Below, piece after piece: positions 5,935 to 12,701 of a DNA stretch of 15,205 nucleotides. The DNA is from Bacteroidota bacterium (GTDB lineage Bacteria; Bacteroidota; Bacteroidia; B-17B0; Aurantibacillaceae). The notes under the pieces were generated by a model, which was not told where the DNA came from, searched no databases, and was given only the letters and a program-made list of their open reading frames with translations. The first letter of the stretch is position 1; every line of letters starts with the position of its first letter. Where the stretch lies: NCBI GenBank assembly GCA_025360565.1, contig JANYBY010000333.1, forward strand, positions 1-15,205. The letters are read 5' to 3'. The position numbers were made by a program, and so were the translations under genes.

Positions 5935-7311
5935 GTGGCAACTCCTTTAGGGCAAATATTTCATGTTTACAATAGGCTGGGTTTTGGTATTAATTATGCC
6001 GATGCCAAATTACTTTCTGAAAAAAGTTTAAACGAGATCATTAACGGATTAATTGTTACATCAACCGTTGCAACTTACCTGACTGAGATCAAAAAAGAAG
6101 ATATTCCGGATAAAAAAGATGTTATTATGGATGGTATGCATAAAAAAGAATTGCAGCATCTGATAAACGAGAAAATGAAATTGCTTAACAGTTCCTGGAT
6201 AAAAAAATTGTTGGAAACAAAAAATGTATTATTAGAAAAACAAACGCTCTTTTGGCATAATCATTTTGCTTGCCGCGAACGAAACCCCTATTTAATGCAG
6301 GAGTTAAATAACATTCACCGTAAATTCGCTTTTTCAAATTTCAGGGATCTGCTTATTAATGTTAGTAAAAGCGCGGTGATGCTAAAGTTTTTAAACAACC
6401 AACAAAATAAAAAAGAACATCCCAACGAAAATTTTGCCCGCGAATTAATGGAACTATTTACTTTGGGCAGGGGCAATTATACCGAAGTGGATGTGAAAGA
6501 GTCTGCCAGAGCCTTTACCGGCTGGGGATTTAACCGTGAAACAATGGAGTTTGAGTTTCACGAAAAACAGCATGATACCGGAGAAAAAAACATTTTTAAC
6601 CGGAAAGGGAATTTTGGCGGCGAAGATGTCATCAATATGATATTGAGCAATAAACAAACGGCTTATTTTATTACCCGAAAAATGTATAAGTATTATGTGA
6701 ATGAAAGCATAAATGAAGATCACATAAAAGAATTGGCCGAATTTTATTATCAAAATCAATACAACACCGGCGCCCTTCTAAAAAAATTATTTTCAAGCGC
6801 GTGGTTCTTTTCACCCGAAAACATTGGTTGTAATATTAAAGCCCCTGTTGAATTTTTGATAGGTTTATCCCGACAATTCAATATTAAATATTCAGATCAC
6901 AACGTGTTGTTTAAAATTCAAAACGTTTTGGGCCAAACATTATTTTATCCGCCCAACGTGGCGGGCTGGCCCGGCGGCAAGGCTTTTATAGATAGTAGCA
7001 CGCTAATTTTCAGGATGAAATTGCCATCGGCACTCTTAAATAACGGAGAGTTAGAAATAGATGAGAAAATCGACAATCCCGATGATATTAATAAAGAAGA
7101 AATAACCGGAAATAAAAAGTTTGAAACTACCGTAAACTGGAACAATATTATTTTGAGCCACCAAAAACTCGAGTTTGATGCCTTACTGAAAGTTTTCTTG
7201 TGCCGAATGCCTGAGCAAAATGTAATAGATAAAATAAAAAGCGATACAGCTTTGGAAAAAAAAGAAATGATCTTAAAAATAATTTCACTGCCCGAATATA
7301 GTTTAATATGA
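5935..7311 (+). CDS. DUF1800 family protein
   Basis: This matches DUF1800 along its whole length. The N-terminal NRLGFG (13-18), FWHNHF (106-111), NENFARELMELFTLG (164-178), AFTGW (193-197) and FYPPNVAGWPGG (337-348) are hallmark motifs. The biochemical function of the family is unknown. It is regularly encoded beside a DUF1501 protein, as it is here, and the pair is thought to act in the cell envelope. No signal peptide is visible, and at 458 aa it is on the short side for the family. The start is GTG 5935 (30 nt after the previous stop); the first DUF1800 motif begins within 13 residues, so no later start fits. A palindromic element separates it from the DUF1501 gene. Confidence 0.9.
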   Translation: MATPLGQIFHVYNRLGFGINYADAKLLSEKSLNEIINGLIVTSTVATYLTEIKKEDIPDKKDVIMDGMHKKELQHLINEKMKLLNSSWIKKLLETKNVLLEKQTLFWHNHFACRERNPYLMQELNNIHRKFAFSNFRDLLINVSKSAVMLKFLNNQQNKKEHPNENFARELMELFTLGRGNYTEVDVKESARAFTGWGFNRETMEFEFHEKQHDTGEKNIFNRKGNFGGEDVINMILSNKQTAYFITRKMYKYYVNESINEDHIKELAEFYYQNQYNTGALLKKLFSSAWFFSPENIGCNIKAPVEFLIGLSRQFNIKYSDHNVLFKIQNVLGQTLFYPPNVAGWPGGKAFIDSSTLIFRMKLPSALLNNGELEIDEKIDNPDDINKEEITGNKKFETTVNWNNIILSHQKLEFDALLKVFLCRMPEQNVIDKIKSDTALEKKEMILKIISLPEYSLI

Positions 7312-7315
7312 AGGA

Positions 7316-7400
7316 TGCCACAAAGACACAAAGTTACCAAGATCCACAAAGAATAGTAAAAAAAAATTATGAACCTTTGTGTTTTAATGCCTTTGTGGCA
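7316..7400. repeat. MITE-like palindromic repeat with ACAAAG motifs
   Basis: The outer arms TGCCACAAAG (7316-7325) and CTTTGTGGCA (7391-7400) are perfect. The inner arms ACACAAAG (7326-7333) and CTTTGTGT (7375-7382) are also perfect, with an 8-nt bulge on the right. Another CCACAAAG sits at 7344-7351. It fills almost the whole 104-nt gap between the DUF1800 and DUF1501 genes. The form and the CACAAAG words resemble dispersed palindromic repeats seen between genes in many environmental bacteria. On RNA it would be a long hairpin within the operon. Confidence 0.65.
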
Positions 7401-7415
7401 AAACACACTTAATAA

Positions 7416-8600
7416 ATGAACAGAAGAAATTTTATACTTAACAGCTCATTGGCTTCGGGTTATTTTTTAATTCCCGGTTTTTTAAAACCGCTTGAAAGGC
7501 TTTTGCCGAATGCTTCTCAAAAAAAATTGGTTGTCATACAATTATCAGGAGGAAACGATTGGTTAAACACGATAGTACCCTATAAAAACGATCTGTATTT
7601 TAAAAGCAGGCCCAAAATTGGATTAGGAGAAGACATGATCTTACCCCTCGAAAAAGATCTGGCGCTTAACCGCTCATTGATAAAATTAAAAGATGTTTAC
7701 GATTCCGGCGAAATGGCCGTTATCAATAACGTGGGCTATCCAAATCCAGACAGGTCGCATTTTAGAAGCATGGATATATGGCACAGCGCCAGCGCGAGCA
7801 ACGAATACATTTACACCGGTTGGTTAGGCAGGTTCCTGGATAACGAATGCAAAAATTCATACGAAGCGGTTGAAGTAGATAAATATTTATCCCTCGCGTT
7901 AAAAGGGCAAAAGTTGAATGGACTTGCCATTAATAATATTAACCAATTATATAAAGAAGTAAAAACACCATTCTTTAATGATCTGGTTTCGGTAGCAAAA
8001 AATAATTCGCTGAATGAAGATAATCAAGGTTACTTGTACAAGACATTAATAAACACAACATCCAGCACCGAATACCTTTTCGAAAAAAATAAATTGATCT
8101 CAAATAAAACAGATTACCCGAATAACGAATTCGGGAAACAATTAAAAAATATTGCAACGTTCATTGGCGCCGATAGCGCTACAAAAGTTTATTACATCAG
8201 TCTGTCCGGCTTTGATACCCACGCCGGTCAGCAGCCAAGGCAAAATAAATTGCTGGTAGATTATGCCGATGGCGTGAGTACTTTTATAAAAAATTTGAAA
8301 GAATTAAATAAATGGGATGATACCCTGATCTTTACTTTCAGTGAATTTGGAAGAAGGGTTGAAGAGAACGCCAGCGCTGGCACCGATCATGGTACCGCCG
8401 GAAATGTTTTATTATTCGGAAAGAACTTGAAGAAAAAGGGAATCATTAATGAGCTTCCGGACCTAAGTAATTTGGATGACGGAGATCTGAAATTCTCTGT
8501 TGACTTCAGAAGCATATACAAAAATATTTTGCAGAGCTGGCTGCAAGCCAACGCCGATAAAATAATTCCGGCGGCAGTAAAAGATTTTGGGGTGGTGTAA
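7416..8600 (+). CDS. DUF1501 family protein with Tat-like leader
   Basis: The N-terminus NRRNFILNSSLASGYFLIPG (2-21) looks like a twin-arginine signal (RR followed by N-F-I), so export of a folded protein is expected. The DUF1501 signatures follow: LVVIQLSGGNDWLNT (38-52), PDRSHFRSMDIW (111-122), LSGFDTHAGQ (263-272), FSEFGRR (308-314), TDHGTAGN (323-330) and DFRS (363-366). The family is related to the alkaline phosphatase/sulfatase superfamily, and Asp267/His269 and Asp324/His325 sit where metal ligands would be expected. The reaction is unknown. The 394-aa length is typical. It pairs with the DUF1800 gene upstream. No clear terminator follows it. Confidence 0.9.
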   Translation: MNRRNFILNSSLASGYFLIPGFLKPLERLLPNASQKKLVVIQLSGGNDWLNTIVPYKNDLYFKSRPKIGLGEDMILPLEKDLALNRSLIKLKDVYDSGEMAVINNVGYPNPDRSHFRSMDIWHSASASNEYIYTGWLGRFLDNECKNSYEAVEVDKYLSLALKGQKLNGLAINNINQLYKEVKTPFFNDLVSVAKNNSLNEDNQGYLYKTLINTTSSTEYLFEKNKLISNKTDYPNNEFGKQLKNIATFIGADSATKVYYISLSGFDTHAGQQPRQNKLLVDYADGVSTFIKNLKELNKWDDTLIFTFSEFGRRVEENASAGTDHGTAGNVLLFGKNLKKKGIINELPDLSNLDDGDLKFSVDFRSIYKNILQSWLQANADKIIPAAVKDFGVV

Positions 8601-8697
8601 CCTTTATTTTTCTTAAGTAATTTATATCCTAAATTGTAGCATTATTCTTCAAGTCAATCTTTATAAATATAATTTGATCCGCAATTCCACCATCATT

Positions 8698-8714
8698 TTT
8701 ATAAAATCTTTATG
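8698..8714 (+). promoter_or_regulatory. Distal KdpE-like operator
   Basis: TTTATA (8698-8703), AAATC, TTTATG (8709-8714): two direct half-sites 11 bp apart, one mismatch from the perfect form. The 16-mer TTTATAAAATCTTTAT (8698-8713) recurs exactly at 10880-10895 in front of the sensor kinase gene. It lies 32 bp, about three helical turns, from the proximal site. A further single TTTATA is at 8660-8665. Confidence 0.55.
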
Positions 8715-8729
8715 CATTCATCAAACACT

Positions 8730-8746
8730 TTTATATTTTATTTATA
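8730..8746 (+). promoter_or_regulatory. Proximal KdpE-like operator
   Basis: TTTATA (8730-8735), TTTTA, TTTATA (8741-8746): two perfect direct half-sites with a 5-nt spacer. As I recall, the E. coli KdpE operator is TTTATA-N5-TTTACA. The site ends 10 nt before the -7 box and covers the region where a -33 box would lie; none is recognisable, which suits an activator-dependent promoter. Confidence 0.6.
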
Positions 8747-8756
8747 AAAGCCGCGC

Positions 8757-8764
8757 TACCTTTG
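8757..8764 (+). promoter_or_regulatory. -7 element of the porin operon
   Basis: TACCTTTG is a perfect TAnnTTTG box. Transcription should begin near 8770, giving a leader of about 72 nt. The leader contains a small hairpin TTCGC/GCGAA (8789-8793 with 8802-8806, 8-nt loop). Confidence 0.65.
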
Positions 8765-8841
8765 TATCAGTAAAATTAATTAAAAACATTCGCCCATAAC
8801 AGCGAAGAGTTAATTCAAATAACATCATAAAAACAAATACC

Positions 8842-9435
8842 ATGAAAACAAACAGAAACTGTTTGACGAGGATCTTTATTGCCTTAATTGTAACAGTGTG
8901 TTACAATTCCTTGCAAGCCCAAAAAGCGCAGGGGTTATATATGCTGGCCTCGGATTTTATCAGTCATAAACTTTCATTTAGTACCAACGAACATACGCAT
9001 TGTAAGATCAAGCTTCACAATCTTTCCATTAGATCAAATATAAAAATAACTCGAGGCGATTCTGTCTTTCAATTCAGCAAAGATTCTGTTTATGGCTTTA
9101 AAGACCATGAAGGAATATCTCACCGTTTCTTTAATAAAACTGTGTACGCCATTATTAATCCGGATGAAACTATTTTGTTGTATAGGGTATTAGCAGCGGG
9201 TAAAACAAAATACGAAGCCGAAACTTATGGTTATTACTTTAGTAAAGATGCCGCTTCGCCTGTTCTTCCGTTAAGGATGGGTGAATTGGAACGCAGCTTT
9301 TCGGACAACAACGTTTTTGTGGATTTTTTAGAAGTTCATTTTAAAAACGATGGCGAATTGCTTGAGTTCGATCAAAATCACAAAATGTATAAACTAAATC
9401 ACCTACTCCAATTAAGTAAAATAAAAAACAATTAA
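8842..9435 (+). CDS. Secreted protein of the potassium/porin operon, 197 aa
   Basis: Residues 1-26 form a signal peptide (hydrophobic FIALIVTVCYNSL, then QAQ), so the protein is exported. The mature part begins KAQGLYMLASDFISHKLSF and is beta-rich, without Cys pairs, transmembrane helices or a lipobox. I do not recognise a named family, although small proteins opening with a similar G-x-Y-x-x-A-x-D-F word occur in Bacteroidota. The gene is first in its transcription unit, directly behind the KdpE-like operators, and its stop codon is one nucleotide before the porin start. Tight coupling suggests a periplasmic or outer-membrane partner of that porin. Function unknown; the regulated context is the strongest clue. 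Confidence 0.75.
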   Translation: MKTNRNCLTRIFIALIVTVCYNSLQAQKAQGLYMLASDFISHKLSFSTNEHTHCKIKLHNLSIRSNIKITRGDSVFQFSKDSVYGFKDHEGISHRFFNKTVYAIINPDETILLYRVLAAGKTKYEAETYGYYFSKDAASPVLPLRMGELERSFSDNNVFVDFLEVHFKNDGELLEFDQNHKMYKLNHLLQLSKIKNN

Positions 9436-9436
9436 T

Positions 9437-10813
9437 ATGAAAAAACAATTATTTCTCATCTCGATCTTATCCATTTTTTCTTTCGCCTCAGCGCAGGATG
9501 ATACTTCGGTAACTATAAATAAACAAAAAGGCGAGCCATTGGAGGGCATGGATTGCACTTGGTGGAACGGCGGCGACAGGCGATCGACCAATACTCTTTC
9601 CGGAAAATATTTTACACCCACCGTAATGTTGGATGCCAATTACACGCATTCATTTAATGACCCTATTGATAACACGGTTGTTGGTTCAACTGCCTTAGCC
9701 AGAAATAACGAAATGCAGGTTTCGGCAGCACACCTTGGCGGAGATTTTTATTATAAAGGCGCGCGCGCGCATATTGTAACCCAGTTCGGCACACGCTCAA
9801 CCGTTATACCTCGAAATGATTACAGCCCGTACCGCGGGCAATATCAGTTGGATAATGCTTACCGTTATTTAGCCGAAGCAAATGCGGGTTATCATTTTAA
9901 TGTACTGCATGGAATTAATGTGGATGCGGGAATGTTTATGTCGTACGTTGGATTAAATTCATATTACCAAGTTGATAATTGGGAATATCAGGCTTCTTTT
10001 ACATCCGACAATACGCCTTGGTTCTTTAATGGTTTAAGAATTCAAATTTTTGCAACAAAAAAATTAAAGATCGAACCATGGATAATTAACGGATGGCAAA
10101 GTTATGGTATGTTTAATCAACAGCCGGGCGTGGGCGGAAATATAACCTGGTGCCCGAACGAAAATATAAAATTACTTACCAACGATTATTACGGTGCGGA
10201 TGCGGCCGGAATTGCATCAAGAAAAAGATTTCATTCAGATAATAGTTTGTTGGTACGATATTTAAATCGGCCCAGATCTAAAGGTATAAGCAAAATGGCA
10301 TTTTCATTAACCGGTGATTTTGGTTTTGAAAAAGGCGGTGGTGTTAACGGCCTTACAAATGGCGATTCAATACAAGGCCCTGCGCAATTTTTTTTAAGCG
10401 GTATGTTTTACAATCGAATTTGGTTTGCAAAAAATAAATTCGCCTGGACACTTGGCGGTGGTTTTATGCAAAATCCGGGACGTTATTTGGTGCTCTACCC
10501 AACCGGCGATGCAAGCCCTTTACCAAATCCTACTAACCCAACCACAACAGCCGGAACCCATCCTTTTAGCGCCAACCCCGGGGATCAATTTACAGGCCTT
10601 GATTATTCGAGTAATATTGATTGGATGCCAAATCAACATGTTTTGTTCCGTTTAGAGGTGGTACACCGCGAATCTTCTGTACCCTATTTTTCAGGGCATG
10701 GCGGGGTAACTTCCCCTAGCGGCTATACAACCACTTCTCTCACACCAAGTTGGGTACCCGATCTGGTTAAAATGGAAAACCGAATAATTTTTGCCGTGCT
10801 TTTTAGATTATGA
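9437..10813 (+). CDS. Outer-membrane beta-barrel porin, OmpL-like bbp2 family
   Basis: A signal peptide (MKKQLFLISILSIFSFASAQ) is followed by a Gly- and aromatic-rich protein of alternating hydrophobic strands, ending in FAVLFRL, as expected of an outer-membrane barrel. Motifs such as LDANYTHSFN, GARAHIVTQFGTRS, YHFNVLHGINVDAGMFMSYVG and LTNDYYG resemble the putative porin-2 family (PF07642, OmpL-like). The length, 458 aa, is typical. In Bacteroidota a porin of this family is, from memory, often encoded with kdp genes. Here it lies between a KdpE-like operator and a KdpDE-like pair, so a role in ion (probably K+) passage across the outer membrane is inferred. It is followed by a hairpin (10820-10859), so the kinase operon is likely transcribed separately. 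Confidence 0.85.
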   Translation: MKKQLFLISILSIFSFASAQDDTSVTINKQKGEPLEGMDCTWWNGGDRRSTNTLSGKYFTPTVMLDANYTHSFNDPIDNTVVGSTALARNNEMQVSAAHLGGDFYYKGARAHIVTQFGTRSTVIPRNDYSPYRGQYQLDNAYRYLAEANAGYHFNVLHGINVDAGMFMSYVGLNSYYQVDNWEYQASFTSDNTPWFFNGLRIQIFATKKLKIEPWIINGWQSYGMFNQQPGVGGNITWCPNENIKLLTNDYYGADAAGIASRKRFHSDNSLLVRYLNRPRSKGISKMAFSLTGDFGFEKGGGVNGLTNGDSIQGPAQFFLSGMFYNRIWFAKNKFAWTLGGGFMQNPGRYLVLYPTGDASPLPNPTNPTTTAGTHPFSANPGDQFTGLDYSSNIDWMPNQHVLFRLEVVHRESSVPYFSGHGGVTSPSGYTTTSLTPSWVPDLVKMENRIIFAVLFRL

Positions 10814-10819
10814 AAAACC

Positions 10820-10859
10820 GAAAAAGTTTGCTTCGGATTATCCGTTTTGTGACTTTTTC
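10820..10859 (+). terminator. Nested hairpin after the porin gene
   Basis: GAAAAAGT (10820-10827) and ACTTTTTC (10852-10859) are perfect 8-bp arms. Inside them lies a CGGA/TCCG hairpin (10834-10837 with 10841-10844). It begins 7 nt after the porin stop. The 3' arm contains five T, but no long T-tract follows, so termination may be partial and allow some readthrough into the kinase gene. Confidence 0.45.
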
Positions 10860-10879
10860 CTCTCATAATAAACCAAATC

Positions 10880-10896
10880 TTTATAAAATCTTTATA
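10880..10896 (+). promoter_or_regulatory. KdpE-like operator of the kinase-regulator-kup operon
   Basis: TTTATA (10880-10885), AAATC, TTTATA (10891-10896). Its first 16 bases are identical to 8698-8713. Its distance to the -7 box (10 nt) and the word TTTATAAAAG (10891-10900) are identical to the porin promoter (8741-8750). Confidence 0.62.
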
Positions 10897-10906
10897 AAAG
10901 TACTCG

Positions 10907-10914
10907 TAAATTTG
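10907..10914 (+). promoter_or_regulatory. -7 element of the kinase-regulator-kup operon
   Basis: TAAATTTG is a perfect TAnnTTTG box. A start near 10920 leaves a leader of only about 16 nt before the TTG start codon at 10936. No -33 box is recognisable. Confidence 0.6.
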
Positions 10915-10935
10915 TTCCGTTAAGATCTCTTCAAA

Positions 10936-12015
10936 TTGAACAATTTTTTCTTTCAAAAATTCAGCTTACGCAAACAATATATTTTAAGTATATCCTTAGT
11001 ATTATTCGTTTCATCTGTTTGTTATTTATTATCGGCTTTTATTGATTACAGGGTTGTTGCGCTAATACTGCTGGTTACAGTATCGCTTAACGCCATGTTC
11101 TTTGATATTAAACCTGTTTTGATCGCTGCGATCTTAAGTGCCGTGCTGTGGAATTTCTTTTTCATTCCTCCAAAATTTACTTTTGCCATTAAAAATACCG
11201 AAGATATTTTATTATTCTCCATGTATTTTGTGGTTGCACTTGTAAACGCGGCACTTACCTACAAAATTAGGCAATACGAAAAAGAAGAAAGCAAACGCGA
11301 AGAAAAAGAAAATACACTTAAATTATATAACACACTTTTAAATTCTTTATCGCACGAATTAAGAACGCCCATTTCCACCATCATTGGCGCAACCGATAAT
11401 TTATTGGCCATGGCCGATAAACTTTCGGAATTAAATAAATACGAATTAATTCACGAGATCTCAAAATCATCCCTTCAATTGAACAGGCAGGTAAATAATT
11501 TATTAAACATGTCACGCCTTGAATCGGGTTTTATTAAACCTAAAAAAGATTGGGTGGATACAAACGAATTAATTTACGATGTTATCAATCAATTAAAAGA
11601 TACTTTGCAGGGCAAACCGGTGCATGTGGCCATAAAAGAGAATTTACCTTTATTTAAATTAGATTACGGTTTGGTTTCGCAGGTGTTATATAACCTCATT
11701 CACAATGCTGCTATTTACATTCCCAAATACGCGGTCATTACAGTTCGGGCTTTAAGCGTTGCGGATAAAGTAGTTTTAGTGGTAGAAGATACAGGCAACG
11801 GTTTTCCTCCAAAAGAAATAAATAAAGTGTTTGATAAATTTTATCGGTTAGAAAATTCCGGAACCGGCGGAACGGGTTTAGGTTTATCAATTGTAAAAGG
11901 TTTTATTGAAGCAATGGGCGGAACTATTCGCCTGGAAAATATGCCGGAAGGTGGCGCGGTATTTACCATCGAGATTCCCACACAACTCTCATACGTAAAC
12001 GTAATGAAAACATGA
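10936..12015 (+). CDS. Short KdpD-like sensor histidine kinase
   Basis: Residues 15-110 form the KdpD-type membrane domain (DUF4118) with four helices. NFFFIPPKFTFAIKNTED (73-90) resembles the matching loop of KdpD. A coiled linker leads to the kinase core: the H box SLSHELRTP with phospho-acceptor His140, the N box NLIHNAAIY (Asn257), G1 VEDTGNGF (283-290), the F box FDKFYR (299-304) and G2 GTGLGLSIV (312-320). At 359 aa it corresponds to the C-terminal half of classical KdpD and lacks the N-terminal KdpD and USP-like sensor domains, so its signal must differ at least in part. An in-frame TAA at 10921 and the absence of ATG before Met54 leave TTG 10936 as the start that keeps the membrane helices. 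It overlaps the next gene by ATGA. Confidence 0.88.
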   Translation: MNNFFFQKFSLRKQYILSISLVLFVSSVCYLLSAFIDYRVVALILLVTVSLNAMFFDIKPVLIAAILSAVLWNFFFIPPKFTFAIKNTEDILLFSMYFVVALVNAALTYKIRQYEKEESKREEKENTLKLYNTLLNSLSHELRTPISTIIGATDNLLAMADKLSELNKYELIHEISKSSLQLNRQVNNLLNMSRLESGFIKPKKDWVDTNELIYDVINQLKDTLQGKPVHVAIKENLPLFKLDYGLVSQVLYNLIHNAAIYIPKYAVITVRALSVADKVVLVVEDTGNGFPPKEINKVFDKFYRLENSGTGGTGLGLSIVKGFIEAMGGTIRLENMPEGGAVFTIEIPTQLSYVNVMKT

Positions 12016-12701
12016 GCAAGCACGAACTTTTGATAATTGATGATGAAGCGCAGATACGGAAACTGCTTGAGATCACTTTGCACACCAACGATTTTAAAAC
12101 TAAAGAAGCCGTGGATGCAAAATCGGGATTAATTATGGCCGCCACTTGCCACCCTGATCTGATCTTACTGGATATTGGTTTACCGGATGAAAGCGGGCAC
12201 GTTGTGCTGCGAAAATTAAGGGAATGGTACACCAAACCCATTATTATTTTATCTGCTCACAGCAGCGAAGACGATATTGTAAAAGCATTGGATAACGGTG
12301 CAAACGATTATTTGGTAAAACCTTTTCGCACAGGCGAATTACTTGCCAGGATTCGCTCATCACTGCGCACAACAACTTCTGAAATTCAAAAAGAGATCTT
12401 AAAATATAACGATCTTCAAATTGATCTTACCAACCGTATCGTGAAAAAAAATAACGATGTGGTTAAACTCACCTCAACCGAATATAATTTACTTGCTTTA
12501 TTTGTAAAAAATGAAGGCCGGGTTTTAACACATTCTTATTTATTAAGAGAAGTTTGGGGTCCAGGATATTTAGACCAACTGCAATATTTACGCGTTTTTA
12601 TTGCACAACTCCGTAAAAAAATTGAAACCGAACCTAATCATCCCGAATTTATTTTAACCGAATCAGGCGTGGGTTATCGTTTTGTAATAAAAGAAAAATG
12701 A
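12012..12701 (+). CDS. KdpE-like response regulator (OmpR family)
   Basis: Receiver domain at 1-115: acidic Asp10 and Asp11, phospho-acceptor Asp54 (LILLDIGLPD), Ser81 and Lys103 (LVKPF). A winged-helix DNA-binding domain at about 130-225 ends EFILTESGVGYRF, very like E. coli KdpE. VWGPGYLDQLQYLRVFIAQL (176-195) also follows the KdpE pattern of VWGP and YLR. The length of 229 aa is normal. It is translationally coupled to the kinase (ATGA at 12012-12015) and to kup (ATGA at 12698-12701). The obvious binding sites are the TTTATA-N5-TTTATA operators at 10880 and 8730, so I infer autoregulation and control of the porin unit. The family assignment is strong; the target set is inference. Confidence 0.9.
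   Translation: MSKHELLIIDDEAQIRKLLEITLHTNDFKTKEAVDAKSGLIMAATCHPDLILLDIGLPDESGHVVLRKLREWYTKPIIILSAHSSEDDIVKALDNGANDYLVKPFRTGELLARIRSSLRTTTSEIQKEILKYNDLQIDLTNRIVKKNNDVVKLTSTEYNLLALFVKNEGRVLTHSYLLREVWGPGYLDQLQYLRVFIAQLRKKIETEPNHPEFILTESGVGYRFVIKEK

Noticed and set aside
6945..7406. A 153-codon minus-strand frame opposite the end of the DUF1800 gene.
   Set aside because: It is antisense to strongly conserved DUF1800 motifs and continues through the palindromic repeat; it is a shadow of the real gene.
8770..8841. Possible riboswitch (for example c-di-AMP type) in the leader of the porin operon.
   Set aside because: The leader is about 72 nt with one small 5-bp hairpin, too short and simple for known potassium-linked riboswitches.
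9756..9770. GC-alternating run (GGCGCGCGCGC) inside the porin gene, possibly Z-DNA or a slippage site.
   Set aside because: It is short, in frame and codes for Gly-Ala-Arg-Ala in a normal beta-strand; no frameshift is visible around it.
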